A stretch of 12,422 bases of DNA from Bacillota bacterium (GCA_023424865.1 JAFADM010000571.1:1-12422); one strand, 5' to 3'. Shown: positions 1-7,169, numbered from the stretch's first letter. The notes: generated by a model not told the origin, from the sequence alone. Made by a program: numbers and translations.

Positions 1-19
1 CTTCTGCAGCCCTGGCGCT
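1..19 (-). ncRNA. 5' end of a glmS ribozyme, cut by the window edge
   Basis: Read on the minus strand, the last bases of the window are AAAAA followed by GCGCCAGGGCTGCAGAAG. This matches the 5' end of glmS self-cleaving ribozymes, which begin with an A then GCGCC and a following G/C-rich P1-P2 segment; cleavage falls just 5' of GCGCC, here between positions 19 and 18. The ribozyme is activated by glucosamine-6-phosphate and lowers glmS expression. The neighbouring glmM, which acts on the GlmS product, and a promoter about 90 bp upstream both fit. Only about 18 nt are visible, so the catalytic core and pseudoknots cannot be checked. The call rests on the start motif plus context. Confidence 0.68.
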
Positions 20-76
20 TTTTATTACTGCCCTGTCCTCAACTCTCCTTCCTGGCAGCTTCTTTTCCAATCTCCA

Positions 77-92
77 GCTCATCTATTTGAGC
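77..92 (-). other. small hairpin in the presumed glmS leader
   Basis: The arms GCTCA (77-81) and TGAGC (88-92) enclose a 6-nt loop. The element lies in the roughly 80-nt transcribed stretch between the promoter at 106-134 and the ribozyme start. Its function is unknown and it may be incidental. Confidence 0.3.
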
Positions 93-105
93 CTAATCCT
101 CAACC

Positions 106-134
106 ATTGTATACCATTGACAATAAACAATCAA
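106..134 (-). promoter_or_regulatory. sigma-A promoter for the glmS leader
   Basis: On the minus strand a -35 TTGATT (134-129) is followed by a 17-bp spacer and a -10 TACAAT (111-106), each close to consensus. It sits downstream of the glmM terminator and upstream of the ribozyme start. Transcription would begin near position 99, leaving an 80-nt leader before the ribozyme. This makes glmS a separate transcription unit from glmM. Confidence 0.6.
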
Positions 135-179
135 TAGCTTCAAAAGGCCGCCCTGTTCAATATACCAGCTGTCACAGGT

Positions 180-250
180 AAAAAAGAAGCAGGCTGCTGG
201 CTTTTGACCCTTTATTTCAGGGTTCTTTACAGCCTATGCAGCCTGCTTCT
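180..250 (-). terminator. intrinsic terminator of glmM
   Basis: A perfect 13-bp inverted repeat (AGAAGCAGGCTGC at 185-197 and its complement at 238-250) encloses two shorter nested stems: GGCT/AGCC (199-202 with 231-234) and ACCC/GGGT (207-210 with 220-223). On the minus strand the 3' arm runs directly into six U residues (185-180). It begins 75 bp after the glmM stop codon and precedes the glmS promoter, so it separates the two transcripts. Confidence 0.85.
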
Positions 251-290
251 GTTATGTGCCTGACCTATCCGTTATGCGCCTCACCAATCC
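251..290. repeat. two tandem 20-bp repeats downstream of glmM
   Basis: The units GTTATGTGCCTGACCTATCC (251-270) and GTTATGCGCCTCACCAATCC (271-290) match at 17 of 20 positions and are exactly adjacent. They lie between the glmM stop codon and its terminator. A 13-bp palindrome (TATGCC, T, GGCATA at 294-306) follows immediately. No function is recognised. Confidence 0.75.
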
Positions 291-325
291 ATATATGCCT
301 GGCATACCTGTTCCTCCGGCTTATG

Positions 326-1675
326 TCAGCCAAGCCTTTGCTCTATCAGATCCACCAGTTCCTGCGCCTTACGGGTTATTACCGCCTGTTCACGGCCTTC
401 AATCATTACCCGCACCAGAGGCTCCGTACCTGACGGACGAATGAGTACTCTTCCTTCTCCGTGAAATTCGTCCTCCAGGGCTTTGCATGCGCCGGCTATT
501 ACCTCATCGTCCAAATAACAGTGCTTTTTGGCATTGCTCACCCGGGCATTTATGAGAACCTGAGGGAAAATGGCCATAATGGCTGCCAGCTCTGAAAGCT
601 TCCGTCCCGATGCCTTAAGCTCCGCAAGCAGCTTCAGACCCGTAACCAGTCCATCACCTGTGGTATTGTGACTTTTTAAAATGATATGTCCTGATTGTTC
701 ACCGCCTATGACAAAATCACCTTCAATCATTTTTTCAAGTACATAGCGATCACCCACCGCTGCCTTTAAAAGGTTTATTCCTTCATTGCGGCAAAGGATA
801 TCAAAGCCCAAATTGCTCATAACGGTAGCCACAATGGTATTGTTTTTCAGTTGACCCTGCCGCTTCATACCAAGCCCCAGGACAGCCATAATCTGATCCC
901 CGTCCACCATAACTCCGGTTTCATCTATGGCCAGAACCCGGTCCGCATCTCCGTCGAAAGCCAGGCCCACATCACAGCCTTTTTCCAAAACAAAGGCTTT
1001 CAGCCTGTCAAGATGGGTTGAGCCGCAGTTTTTATTGATATTGAGTCCGTCAGGTGTGTTCTCCATTACAAAAAGCTTCGCACCCAGTTTTTTAAGCGCC
1101 TCGGGAGATGTTTTATAGGCTGCGCCGTTGGCACAGTCAATGGCTACGGAAAGCCCCGTCAAATCCCCTTCTACGGTGGAACAGGCGAAATTGACATATT
1201 CAGTTACAGCCGAAGTCAGCTCCGTAGAAATCCCTAATTGTTCACCGGTTGGGCTTGGAATTTCACTGCCTCCGTTTTTAATTAGGGCTTCAATGCGATC
1301 TTCAAGGGTATCGGAAAGCTTATAGCCTTCCGAATTAAAGAATTTAATGCCATTAAACTCAGCGGGATTATGTGATGCAGAGATAACTACCCCGGCATCA
1401 AACTGATGAGCCCGAACAAGATGAGCTATGGCAGGAGTGGGAATAAAACCAGCCAGGACCGCCTCGGCACCGGTTGAGCAAATGCCTGCAACCAGTGCTT
1501 TTTCAAGCATATCTCCTGAACGTCGTGTGTCCTTGCCAACCAGTATTTTAGGCACATGCCTTGTTTCACTGGCGAGGACAAAAGCCCCTGTGCGCCCCAG
1601 GGCGTAGGCAAGCTCTCCTGTAAGCTCCGTATTCGCAACACCTCTGACACCATCAGTGCCAAATAATCTACCCAT
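326..1675 (-). CDS. glmM: phosphoglucosamine mutase GlmM
   Basis: This enzyme interconverts glucosamine-6-phosphate and glucosamine-1-phosphate in the cytoplasm, on the route to UDP-GlcNAc for peptidoglycan. The 449 residues equal the usual family length. The four alpha-D-phosphohexomutase blocks are intact: an N-terminal GTDGVRG (6-12), the phosphoserine loop SASHNP with Ser101, the metal loop DGDADR (241-246), the sugar-binding GGEQSGH (324-330), and the phosphate-binding RPSGTEP (413-419). The start at 1675 is supported by GGAGG at 1685-1689, nine bases upstream. In many Firmicutes glmM follows cdaA and cdaR (ybbR); here an unrelated exporter gene precedes it and a terminator follows, so it appears to be transcribed alone. 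Downstream a probable glmS ribozyme places the preceding pathway step next door. Confidence 0.97.
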   Translation of the reverse strand: MGRLFGTDGVRGVANTELTGELAYALGRTGAFVLASETRHVPKILVGKDTRRSGDMLEKALVAGICSTGAEAVLAGFIPTPAIAHLVRAHQFDAGVVISASHNPAEFNGIKFFNSEGYKLSDTLEDRIEALIKNGGSEIPSPTGEQLGISTELTSAVTEYVNFACSTVEGDLTGLSVAIDCANGAAYKTSPEALKKLGAKLFVMENTPDGLNINKNCGSTHLDRLKAFVLEKGCDVGLAFDGDADRVLAIDETGVMVDGDQIMAVLGLGMKRQGQLKNNTIVATVMSNLGFDILCRNEGINLLKAAVGDRYVLEKMIEGDFVIGGEQSGHIILKSHNTTGDGLVTGLKLLAELKASGRKLSELAAIMAIFPQVLINARVSNAKKHCYLDDEVIAGACKALEDEFHGEGRVLIRPSGTEPLVRVMIEGREQAVITRKAQELVDLIEQRLG

Positions 1676-1734
1676 ACTTTATAACCTCCGAATAAGGTTT
1701 ACTAAAAAGGATCCTTCAAAATCATAATTTAACT

Positions 1735-1754
1735 TGACTCTCAATGTTGAGTCA
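1735..1754 (-). promoter_or_regulatory. inverted repeat in the glmM leader
   Basis: TGACTC (1735-1740) and GAGTCA (1749-1754) form a 6-bp dyad with an 8-bp centre. An overlapping tighter palindrome, CTCAA-TG-TTGAG, lies at 1740-1751. It falls just downstream of the predicted glmM transcription start, so it could be an operator or an RNA hairpin. Which of these is not resolved. Confidence 0.4.
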
Positions 1755-1770
1755 TTACGCAAACAATCTC

Positions 1771-1800
1771 ATTATACTTTCTAACAGCCTTTCCAGGCAA
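1771..1800 (-). promoter_or_regulatory. glmM promoter
   Basis: A perfect -10 TATAAT (1776-1771) lies 18 bp downstream of a -35 TTGCCT (1800-1795) on the minus strand. The predicted start near 1764 gives a leader of about 90 nt. The -35 hexamer is itself one arm of the inverted repeat at 1795-1819. Confidence 0.55.
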
Positions 1801-1819
1801 TAAAACTTTCACTTTGCCT
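1795..1819 (-). promoter_or_regulatory. inverted repeat overlapping the glmM -35 box
   Basis: AGGCAA (1795-1800) and TTGCCT (1814-1819) form a 6-bp dyad with a 13-bp centre. One arm coincides with the -35 hexamer, which is a typical position for a regulator site. No known operator is recognised. Confidence 0.35.
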
Positions 1820-1849
1820 CAAATCTGACATGAAACTGCCTTTTATCTT

Positions 1850-1882
1850 CTTATGTCTACCTTATGTCTACCTTATGTCTAA
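1850..1882. repeat. three tandem 11-bp repeats upstream of the glmM promoter
   Basis: The unit CTTATGTCTAC occurs at 1850-1860 and 1861-1871, and once more at 1872-1882 with a final A instead of C. The 11-bp period is close to one helical turn, so the copies would face the same side of the DNA, 50-80 bp upstream of the -35 box. This could be a protein-binding array or a slippage product. The rest of the 1676-1941 gap shows no obvious terminator for the exporter gene upstream. Confidence 0.8.
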
Positions 1883-1941
1883 ACGGAGATTATACCGGTT
1901 TTTGGTGCTGCTCTATGATTAGAAAAAGACTTGCTGTTTAG

Positions 1942-2964
1942 CTAGATTTCATTACTGAACATTGTGCTGTCCACTGCGGACTCCACTTTGGCTTTTTTCT
2001 CTTTTATTTTTTCCTCTGCGGTTTTTCCCTTATCACGAAACAAGGTAATAATGACAACGGCTGCAATGATTATAACAGCTGCTATCAAAGCGTTTGCACC
2101 GATTTGTTCACCCGCTAGCAGCCACCCCAGAAAGACAGCGACAATAGGATTTACAAACGCATAGGTGGATGCAACTGTCGGTTCGGCATTATTTAAAAGC
2201 CACATGTATGCCGTGTAACCCATTAAAGAACCGAAAACAACAAGATAGCCCAGAGCTATCCAGGAGTTCTGGGATACCTGGATGACTTGAAATCCGCGAA
2301 ATTCTCCGCTAAAGGCTGAGACCAACAAAAGCAGCGCTCCGCCTACAATCATTTGCACTCCTGTAGACATCAGCGGAGGGGAAGGCAGCTTGGCTTTTCT
2401 AGAGTACACCGAACCTGCCGACCATGATATGGATGCCAATAAAATTGCAATGATACCGAAAAGCTTCGTCGCTTGCGAATTTGCTGTATTGGAATTCCAA
2501 ACAAGTACAGCGATACCGCACAAACCAAGCAGGATTCCAACAAAGGAACCAAGGCTTGGTTTTTTATTTTTCCCAAAACTTCCGAAGACAGTAATCCAAA
2601 GAGGAACCGTCGCAATCAGCACCGATGCAATGGAGGAAGGAACATGCTGTTCAGCCCAAGCCACCACTCCATTTCCTCCCAGCAGCAGCAGAGCACCGAC
2701 GATACCTGCGTTTTTCCATTCCTGAAGGCTTGGCCGCTTCTCACCTTTAATTCGATAAACAATATAAAGAATCCAGCCGGCAAAGCTGAAACGAACGCCA
2801 GCCATTAAAAACGGGGGGATTGTTTCTATGGCAAATTTCATTCCAAGATAAGTTCCGCCCCAAAACAAATATACCGAAATGAGTGCAATCATTACGGTAA
2901 AAAACTTATTATCTTTAACATTTATTCCTTTATTTATCTTATTATGTTTCATACACTCTTTCAT
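1942..2964 (-). CDS. EamA/DMT-family transporter, probable metabolite exporter
   Basis: A membrane protein of the drug/metabolite transporter superfamily, most like the YedA/RhaT-type EamA proteins. It has the signature start ALISVYLFWGGTYLGMKFA (about 27-45) and about ten hydrophobic segments arranged as two EamA repeats (about 24-155 and 165-310). The tail after the last helix (about 312-340) is rich in Lys and Glu and cytoplasmic. The first ATG at 2964 overlaps the stop codon of the Lrp-family gene (ATGA), which suggests translational coupling. A second ATG at 2952 is better spaced from the AGAAGG upstream, so the protein may begin four residues later. Pairing with an Lrp/AsnC regulator suggests export of an amino acid or related compound. 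That substrate is inference; family members also export other small molecules. Confidence 0.88.
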   Translation of the reverse strand: MKECMKHNKINKGINVKDNKFFTVMIALISVYLFWGGTYLGMKFAIETIPPFLMAGVRFSFAGWILYIVYRIKGEKRPSLQEWKNAGIVGALLLLGGNGVVAWAEQHVPSSIASVLIATVPLWITVFGSFGKNKKPSLGSFVGILLGLCGIAVLVWNSNTANSQATKLFGIIAILLASISWSAGSVYSRKAKLPSPPLMSTGVQMIVGGALLLLVSAFSGEFRGFQVIQVSQNSWIALGYLVVFGSLMGYTAYMWLLNNAEPTVASTYAFVNPIVAVFLGWLLAGEQIGANALIAAVIIIAAVVIITLFRDKGKTAEEKIKEKKAKVESAVDSTMFSNEI

Positions 2965-3434
2965 CCTTCTGATCTTTCATACTCTTTTTCTTTTAAACCA
3001 TCCTCAAGTATGGTTGTTAAAATGAAGGTTGTGGATGTTTCCTGCACTTCAGGAAATTTGGCCATTTCATCAATTAATTTTGTAATGTCCTGGGGATCGG
3101 ATACTCTTACTTTCAGCATCATGCACCATTCGCCGGCAAGACGATGGGCTTCCATAATAGCTACTCCAGGAACATTTAGTGCAACAATATTTGCCACAAC
3201 ATCCTTAAAATAATTGCATTTGATTTTTACATAGATAATTGCCTTTATCTTTTGATCAAGCTTACTCCAATTGATAATGCTGCGATAACCCTGAATAACA
3301 TTGCTTTTTTCAAGCTTAGTTACACGCTGATGAACCGATGGGCGTGAAATGTGCAATAGCTTGCTTATTTCCTCATGCGTCAGTCTGCCGTTCTTCTCAA
3401 GCAGTTTTATAATTTGAATATCAATCTGATCCAT
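2961..3434 (-). CDS. Lrp/AsnC-family transcriptional regulator
   Basis: A 157-residue one-domain-pair regulator, the usual length for the family. The N-terminal winged helix-turn-helix covers about residues 1-60, starting MDQIDIQIIKLLEKNGR. The recognition part is around ISRPSVHQRVTKLEK (29-43). A C-terminal ligand-binding and oligomerisation (RAM) domain covers about 65-145, with GEWCMMLKVRV at 101-111 in the place of the conserved glycine-centred effector loop. The ATG at 3434 was chosen because GGGAGG lies six bases upstream and the family normally begins here; the open frame extends to 3497 but without a better start. It overlaps the exporter gene by 4 bp. It probably regulates that exporter and itself in response to an amino acid; the effector is unknown. 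Confidence 0.93.
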   Translation of the reverse strand: MDQIDIQIIKLLEKNGRLTHEEISKLLHISRPSVHQRVTKLEKSNVIQGYRSIINWSKLDQKIKAIIYVKIKCNYFKDVVANIVALNVPGVAIMEAHRLAGEWCMMLKVRVSDPQDITKLIDEMAKFPEVQETSTTFILTTILEDGLKEKEYERSEG

Positions 3435-3453
3435 GTCGTACCTCCCTGCAAAC

Positions 3454-3459
3454 ATTATA
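3454..3459 (-). promoter_or_regulatory. possible -10 box for the regulator-exporter unit
   Basis: A perfect TATAAT on the minus strand (3459-3454) lies about 20 bp before the regulator start codon. The sequence 17 bp upstream (TGTACT) is a poor -35, as expected if an activator is needed, and the leader would be very short. Weak call. Confidence 0.3.
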
Positions 3460-3513
3460 ACTCCATAGCTCTTGGAAGTACATATCGTCAGAGACATTCA
3501 CATTTTTGATACT

Positions 3514-3549
3514 TATAGTCAAAATAATTTAAATTAATCTACGTATAGT
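3514..3549 (-). promoter_or_regulatory. AT-rich palindrome, candidate Lrp-type operator
   Basis: A perfect 12-bp palindrome TAATTTAAATTA (3525-3536) is flanked by two direct copies of TATAGT (3514-3519 and 3544-3549), exactly 30 bp apart, about three helical turns. It lies about 90-115 bp upstream of the regulator start. AT-rich dyads in phased groups are typical of Lrp/AsnC self-regulation, so this is a candidate autoregulatory site. The assignment is by position and composition only. Confidence 0.4.
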
Positions 3550-3651
3550 TATAACAGGGAAATAAGTGGTACTTTTAATAACGATTCGTCAGATTTCTGT
3601 CAAATCCTATCTCCTTGGATCATCTAAACGGGAAAAACATATATCATTCCT

Positions 3652-3708
3652 GGGCGGTTAAAGCCGAATTGGGCGGTTAAAGCCGAATTAGGCAGTGAAA
3701 GCCGAATT
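3652..3708. repeat. three tandem 19-bp repeats
   Basis: The unit GGGCGGTTAAAGCCGAATT occurs twice in identical form (3652-3670, 3671-3689), and a third time with three substitutions (3690-3708). Copies 1 and 2 each contain a small dyad, CGG-N6-CCG. They lie in the 354-bp gap between the kinase gene and the regulator gene, 218-274 bp upstream of the regulator start. No coding potential is evident. Elsewhere in this gap I see only the AT-rich operator candidate and the palindrome at 3710-3725. Confidence 0.85.
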
Positions 3709-3709
3709 A

Positions 3710-3725
3710 GGAACGGTACGGTTCC
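3710..3725. repeat. interrupted palindrome next to the 19-bp repeats
   Basis: GGAAC (3710-3714) and GTTCC (3721-3725) flank a centre containing GTAC. On the minus strand it lies about 65 bp after the kinase stop codon and has no U tract, so it is a weak terminator candidate at best. GCAGAA/TTCTGC (3738-3743 with 3767-3772) is a second weak inverted repeat nearby. Confidence 0.4.
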
Positions 3726-3788
3726 ATCTAATTTTCAGCAGAAAAAGAGTGACAGCCACAGGAAAGTTCTGCCCCATGCACATTGTGA

Positions 3789-4739
3789 CTATGTGTTAAG
3801 TTTCTCCACCTTTACCCGGTGCAAATTCATTAAAAGCTCCTCTTCAGTGCAGGCGGTTGTTCCCGGCTTTTGAGCTGCCAGGGTTCCGCCGCAGGTCATG
3901 ATTGCAGCCAGGGCTTTACCGTCTAAATTCTTTGAGAGTCCGTAGAGAAAGGCAGCAAGTGCCGCATCCCCTGCTCCGGTTGTACTTAAAGCATGTATGG
4001 GAAAAGGAAGTGCACGGTAGAAGCCTTCCTGTCCGGCAAGAAGAACTCCTTTTTCTCCCAGCGTAACACCTATCCATTGTATGCCTTTGTTTAAAAGCTT
4101 CCTGCATTGTTCTATAACGTCAGCCTCCGACTCAACGGGCTTTCCTGCAAGAACAGAAAGCTCATGAATATTAGGCTTTATTGCAAAGGGATTGGCCTTA
4201 ACCCCTTCCTTTAAAGGCTTTCCGTCGGCATCCAGCACCACCCTTACACCCAGGGTTTTCATTCTTGAGATAATGTGCGAATAAATCCCTGCATCCGTTT
4301 CAGGAGGTATGCCGCCGCTTAAAGCCAGACAGGAGTTTTTTAACTGAACACAGAGGGCCTCCAATTTGCTTAGAAAGGCTTCCAGATCACTTTGCAAAAG
4401 CGGAAAGCCCGCTTCGTTTACTTCGGTGGTTAAGCCGGTTTTTAAATCAGCAATTTTTACATTAATCCGCGTATTCCCCGGAACCTTCATAAATTCACAG
4501 GGAATCCCCTCTTCCTTAAGCCTCGCCTCGAGAAAATCGCCCTGGCTACCGCCGATAAAACCTGTGGCAAGTGCCGGTACCTTTAAGAGTGTGAGCCCTC
4601 TTGCCACATTAATGCCTTTTCCTCCGGCATCCATACGCACGTTTGATGCTCTGTTGAGGCCTCCCTCTAAAAATGACGGCACCTCATAGGTTCTGTCCAA
4701 TGCAGGATTTAGGGTTACGGTAATTACATTAAAAAACAC
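3789..4739 (-). CDS. PfkB-family 1-phosphofructokinase / tagatose-6-phosphate kinase
   Basis: A cytoplasmic ribokinase-fold enzyme that would phosphorylate a hexose phosphate with ATP. The FruK/LacC subgroup is indicated by ITVTLNPALDRTYEV at the N-terminus, GGKGINVARG (39-48, sugar and anion site), KPNIHEL (188-194), and the TTGAGDAALAAF signature with catalytic Asp258 in GAGD (255-258). The usual ATG just before the ITVTLNP motif is missing: the codon there is GTA, and the only nearby ATG is out of frame and followed at once by TAA. I chose GTG at 4739, with GGGAG ten bases upstream, giving 316 residues, close to the family length. The frame stays open to an ATG at 4874, but the added residues are not family-like. 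No fructose or tagatose transport genes are adjacent, so the substrate is unresolved. Confidence 0.85.
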   Translation of the reverse strand: MFFNVITVTLNPALDRTYEVPSFLEGGLNRASNVRMDAGGKGINVARGLTLLKVPALATGFIGGSQGDFLEARLKEEGIPCEFMKVPGNTRINVKIADLKTGLTTEVNEAGFPLLQSDLEAFLSKLEALCVQLKNSCLALSGGIPPETDAGIYSHIISRMKTLGVRVVLDADGKPLKEGVKANPFAIKPNIHELSVLAGKPVESEADVIEQCRKLLNKGIQWIGVTLGEKGVLLAGQEGFYRALPFPIHALSTTGAGDAALAAFLYGLSKNLDGKALAAIMTCGGTLAAQKPGTTACTEEELLMNLHRVKVEKLNT

Positions 4740-4762
4740 AATACCTACACTCCCTTCAAGCC

Positions 4763-4781
4763 GGATACCGACTGTGTATCC
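4763..4781 (-). promoter_or_regulatory. inverted repeat at the kinase transcription start
   Basis: GGATAC (4763-4768) and GTATCC (4776-4781) are a perfect 6-bp dyad with a 7-bp centre. It begins two bases beyond the predicted -10 box and covers the expected transcription start, so it could be a repressor operator or a leader hairpin. Confidence 0.4.
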
Positions 4782-4783
4782 GT

Positions 4784-4812
4784 AGCATATCAGCCTTATC
4801 CCAAAATAGCAA
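4784..4812 (-). promoter_or_regulatory. candidate promoter of the kinase gene
   Basis: On the minus strand a -35 TTGCTA (4812-4807) and a -10 TATGCT (4789-4784) are separated by 17 bp. Each matches the consensus at four of six positions. It fits a short leader to the GTG start at 4739. A 10-bp direct repeat AAAATGCTCT (4853-4862 and 4877-4886) lies upstream. Confidence 0.38.
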
Positions 4813-4910
4813 TACATAAGAAATTTGCAGGCCACCCTCTTAAATACTCTTAAAAATGCTCTCAAACACATCATACAAAATGCTCTGAAGCTTACTCTGC
4901 CATGGCAAGG

Positions 4911-4941
4911 AAAAAGCCGGATGAATACTGGTTCATCCGGC
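4911..4941 (-). terminator. intrinsic terminator of the chemoreceptor gene
   Basis: A perfect 10-bp stem (GCCGGATGAA at 4916-4925 with its complement at 4932-4941) closes a 6-nt loop. On the minus strand it is followed by five U residues (4915-4911). It lies 44 bp after the chemoreceptor stop codon and isolates that gene from the downstream kinase. Confidence 0.93.
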
Positions 4942-4985
4942 CTGTCGTTTCATTCATAGTTTTGTTAATACCCTAATGTAAGGAA

Positions 4986-7115
4986 TTAATCTACCTTGAA
5001 TACGGAAATAGCGCCCTTAAGCTCTTCCGACATCACATTCAGACCCTTGGCAAAGCTTGAAAGGGTTTCGGCTCCTGCCATTTGTTCCTCTGCACTTGCA
5101 GATACCTCTTCCACTGTTGCGGCAGTTTCTTCGGCAACGGCAGAAATGTTTTCAATGGATTCCAGTGCCTTTTGCTTTTCTTCGTAGATTTCGCTGACAG
5201 CGTTTCGCATATCCTCCATCTGGGCAGCAATACTACCCATGGCTTCATAGACATCCTGGAAGGCCTTGTTGGCTTTTCCAACAGCTTCCATCTGGGCTTC
5301 AATAATTTTTCCGGAATGACCGGCAGATGCGGCGGTTTGCTCCGTTTTCTGCCTTATATCACGAATCATATTGTTTATGGTAGAAGCAGCGTTTCTGGAT
5401 TGCTCCGCCAACTTTTTAACTTCATCGGCTACTACCGCAAAGCCAAGACCCGCATCCCCTGCTCTGGCAGCCTCAATGGCCGCATTTAAAGCCAGAAGGT
5501 TTGTTTGACCGGCGATGCCTTCAATAATGCCCACAATATTCTGGATAGCCTTCATGCCGTCATTAAGGTGATAGATATTGGTGACAATTCCTTCGGTTAC
5601 GTCCTTGGTCTGAACAGCCTTGGTCGACAAATCCTCTACTGTTTCAAATGCACCCTCGCTCAGGCTTCGGGTATTGAAAACTACATCGGAGACCTGGTCC
5701 AGCCGGTTATTAACGCGCTCAATACGCTCTGAGAGTACATTGACATGGTTAACGGAGGTTTGGCTATCTGCAGCCTGATCCGATGCACCCTTTGCCACCT
5801 GCTGAATGGTGGAGGCAACCTGCTCGGAGGCCAGGAAGGTTTGCTCGGCAAGCTCCGTAATTTTACCTGCGTTGTCGGATACATCACCGGCGGAACTTCT
5901 TACTTTACCCACCAGCATACCTATTTTTCCAACCATCTCATTGAAGTGCCGCATGAGCTGGCCTAATTCATCCTTGTTTTTGTCCTCAGTCCTAAGGGTA
6001 AGATTACCGTTGCTGGCCTCCTGCATACACTGCACGAGCTTTTTAAGAGGAACGGCAATGCCTGTGGCAAGCATAAGTGAAAGAAGAACCGATATAATCA
6101 TAACAACGATGCCTGTCTGTATAATGATGCCGCCGATTTTAGCAGAATCGCGGGTTATGGTTTTTACGGGAATAGTCGCCGTAAGGAGCCACTCGGAGCT
6201 TTCAATCGGCGCGCTTACAATCATATCGTAGCTTCCGTTGATGGTGTATTTTGTGGAAACAAGATCCTTGCTGGCATAGATATGATCTCTTGCGATTTCA
6301 GTATCAATGCTGAAGGTAGAATCCTTCCTTGCCACCGTATTGCCCTGACTCTCAATAATGAAAAGCTGTGCTCCTTCACCCAGATCCACGTTTTTGTAGA
6401 TATTATTGAAAAATTCCTCACCAATGCTTACGACAAGAAGTCCCATTCTCTGACCGGTAGTCATGGAGTTTATGGAACGGGTATAGTAAACATTTATGCC
6501 GCCGTTTTCCCTTTGACTTGTCGTCCACTCCCTCACCCGGTTATTGGAGGTATCATCCACATAACCCTGTAAAAGATCGTTAAGTACCACTCCGCTGCCG
6601 TAGGTTATTTTATTTTTTTCATCGATATAAATATCCGCACCCAAAATCCCCTTTTTCAAAGTAAACTTTGTAAGAAGGTATTTGCTGATGGTATTATAAC
6701 TGACCATACGATCGTATACTTCAAGCTTGCTGTAGTTACTAAGGCTTGTCTGTATGGTATTGTCGATCATTATCTCATTGGCATAGTTCTCAACGGTGGC
6801 AAGCTCTGACCTGATATTGGAGGCCAACTGATCAAGTACCTGTCCGGTATAGCTGCTGATGTTGGTTTCAAGAGCATCCGAAGATATGGAATAAGAGAAG
6901 AGCCCAAGAACAACAAGTGGTATTGAAGTAAGTAAAAGAAATGCCGCTATCAATCGATTTCGGATTTTCAGCTTTCTGATTTGTAGTGTAAAATGGATAG
7001 GCTTACCGGATTTAAAGGATTTGAAACCTTTCCGTGCCTTTTGACTGCTGTCCTTTACTTTTTGTTGAACTTCCTTCTTTTTCTCTTTTACCTTAAAATT
7101 CAGCTTGCTTTTCAT
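4986..7115 (-). CDS. methyl-accepting chemotaxis protein
   Basis: A 709-residue membrane chemoreceptor that would signal to CheA/CheW. The order is a basic cytoplasmic N-tail (1-52, with about 20 Lys or Arg), TM1 (about 55-76), an extracellular sensor (about 77-327, probably a Cache-type double fold), TM2 (about 328-352), HAMP (about 350-405), and a long coiled-coil signalling domain (406-709). The conserved hairpin tip [20 protein letters not shown] is at 534-553, followed by [20 protein letters not shown]; Leu557 stands where most family members have Arg or Lys. Glutamine/glutamate-rich helix faces provide likely methylation sites. The start at 7115 has GGAGG seven bases upstream. A 14-codon ORF overlaps its start codon (ATGA). 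The ligand cannot be inferred; no che genes are in the window. The N-tail is unusually long. Confidence 0.96.
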   Translation of the reverse strand: MKSKLNFKVKEKKKEVQQKVKDSSQKARKGFKSFKSGKPIHFTLQIRKLKIRNRLIAAFLLLTSIPLVVLGLFSYSISSDALETNISSYTGQVLDQLASNIRSELATVENYANEIMIDNTIQTSLSNYSKLEVYDRMVSYNTISKYLLTKFTLKKGILGADIYIDEKNKITYGSGVVLNDLLQGYVDDTSNNRVREWTTSQRENGGINVYYTRSINSMTTGQRMGLLVVSIGEEFFNNIYKNVDLGEGAQLFIIESQGNTVARKDSTFSIDTEIARDHIYASKDLVSTKYTINGSYDMIVSAPIESSEWLLTATIPVKTITRDSAKIGGIIIQTGIVVMIISVLLSLMLATGIAVPLKKLVQCMQEASNGNLTLRTEDKNKDELGQLMRHFNEMVGKIGMLVGKVRSSAGDVSDNAGKITELAEQTFLASEQVASTIQQVAKGASDQAADSQTSVNHVNVLSERIERVNNRLDQVSDVVFNTRSLSEGAFETVEDLSTKAVQTKDVTEGIVTNIYHLNDGMKAIQNIVGIIEGIAGQTNLLALNAAIEAARAGDAGLGFAVVADEVKKLAEQSRNAASTINNMIRDIRQKTEQTAASAGHSGKIIEAQMEAVGKANKAFQDVYEAMGSIAAQMEDMRNAVSEIYEEKQKALESIENISAVAEETAATVEEVSASAEEQMAGAETLSSFAKGLNVMSEELKGAISVFKVD

Positions 7116-7156
7116 TTGAGATCCTCCAGTAACAATAAAAGTCGGAGACTGTGCAT
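7112..7156 (-). CDS. leucine-rich 14-codon leader ORF overlapping the chemoreceptor start
   Basis: On the minus strand AAGGAGG, with its GGAGG at 7167-7163, is followed after six bases by ATG (7156). The frame encodes [14 protein letters not shown] and stops at TGA (7114-7112), which overlaps the chemoreceptor ATG as ATGA. Seven of 14 residues are leucine, five in a row, using CTC, CTT, TTA, TTG and CTG codons. The ribosome binding site is as strong as any in the window, so translation is likely and would couple to the chemoreceptor. The chemoreceptor's own GGAGG lies inside this ORF. It could be a coupling leader, a leucine-sensing leader or a tiny membrane peptide. No family is recognised. 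Confidence 0.55.
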   Translation of the reverse strand: MHSLRLLLLLEDLK

Positions 7157-7169
7157 TGACAACCTCCTT

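Noticed and set aside
1883..1941. Terminator of the exporter gene
   Set aside because: No GC-rich stem followed by a U tract was found on the minus strand; the transcript may read into glmM or end by another route.
3652..3708. CRISPR array
   Set aside because: The 19-bp units are directly adjacent with no spacers, and no cas genes are present.
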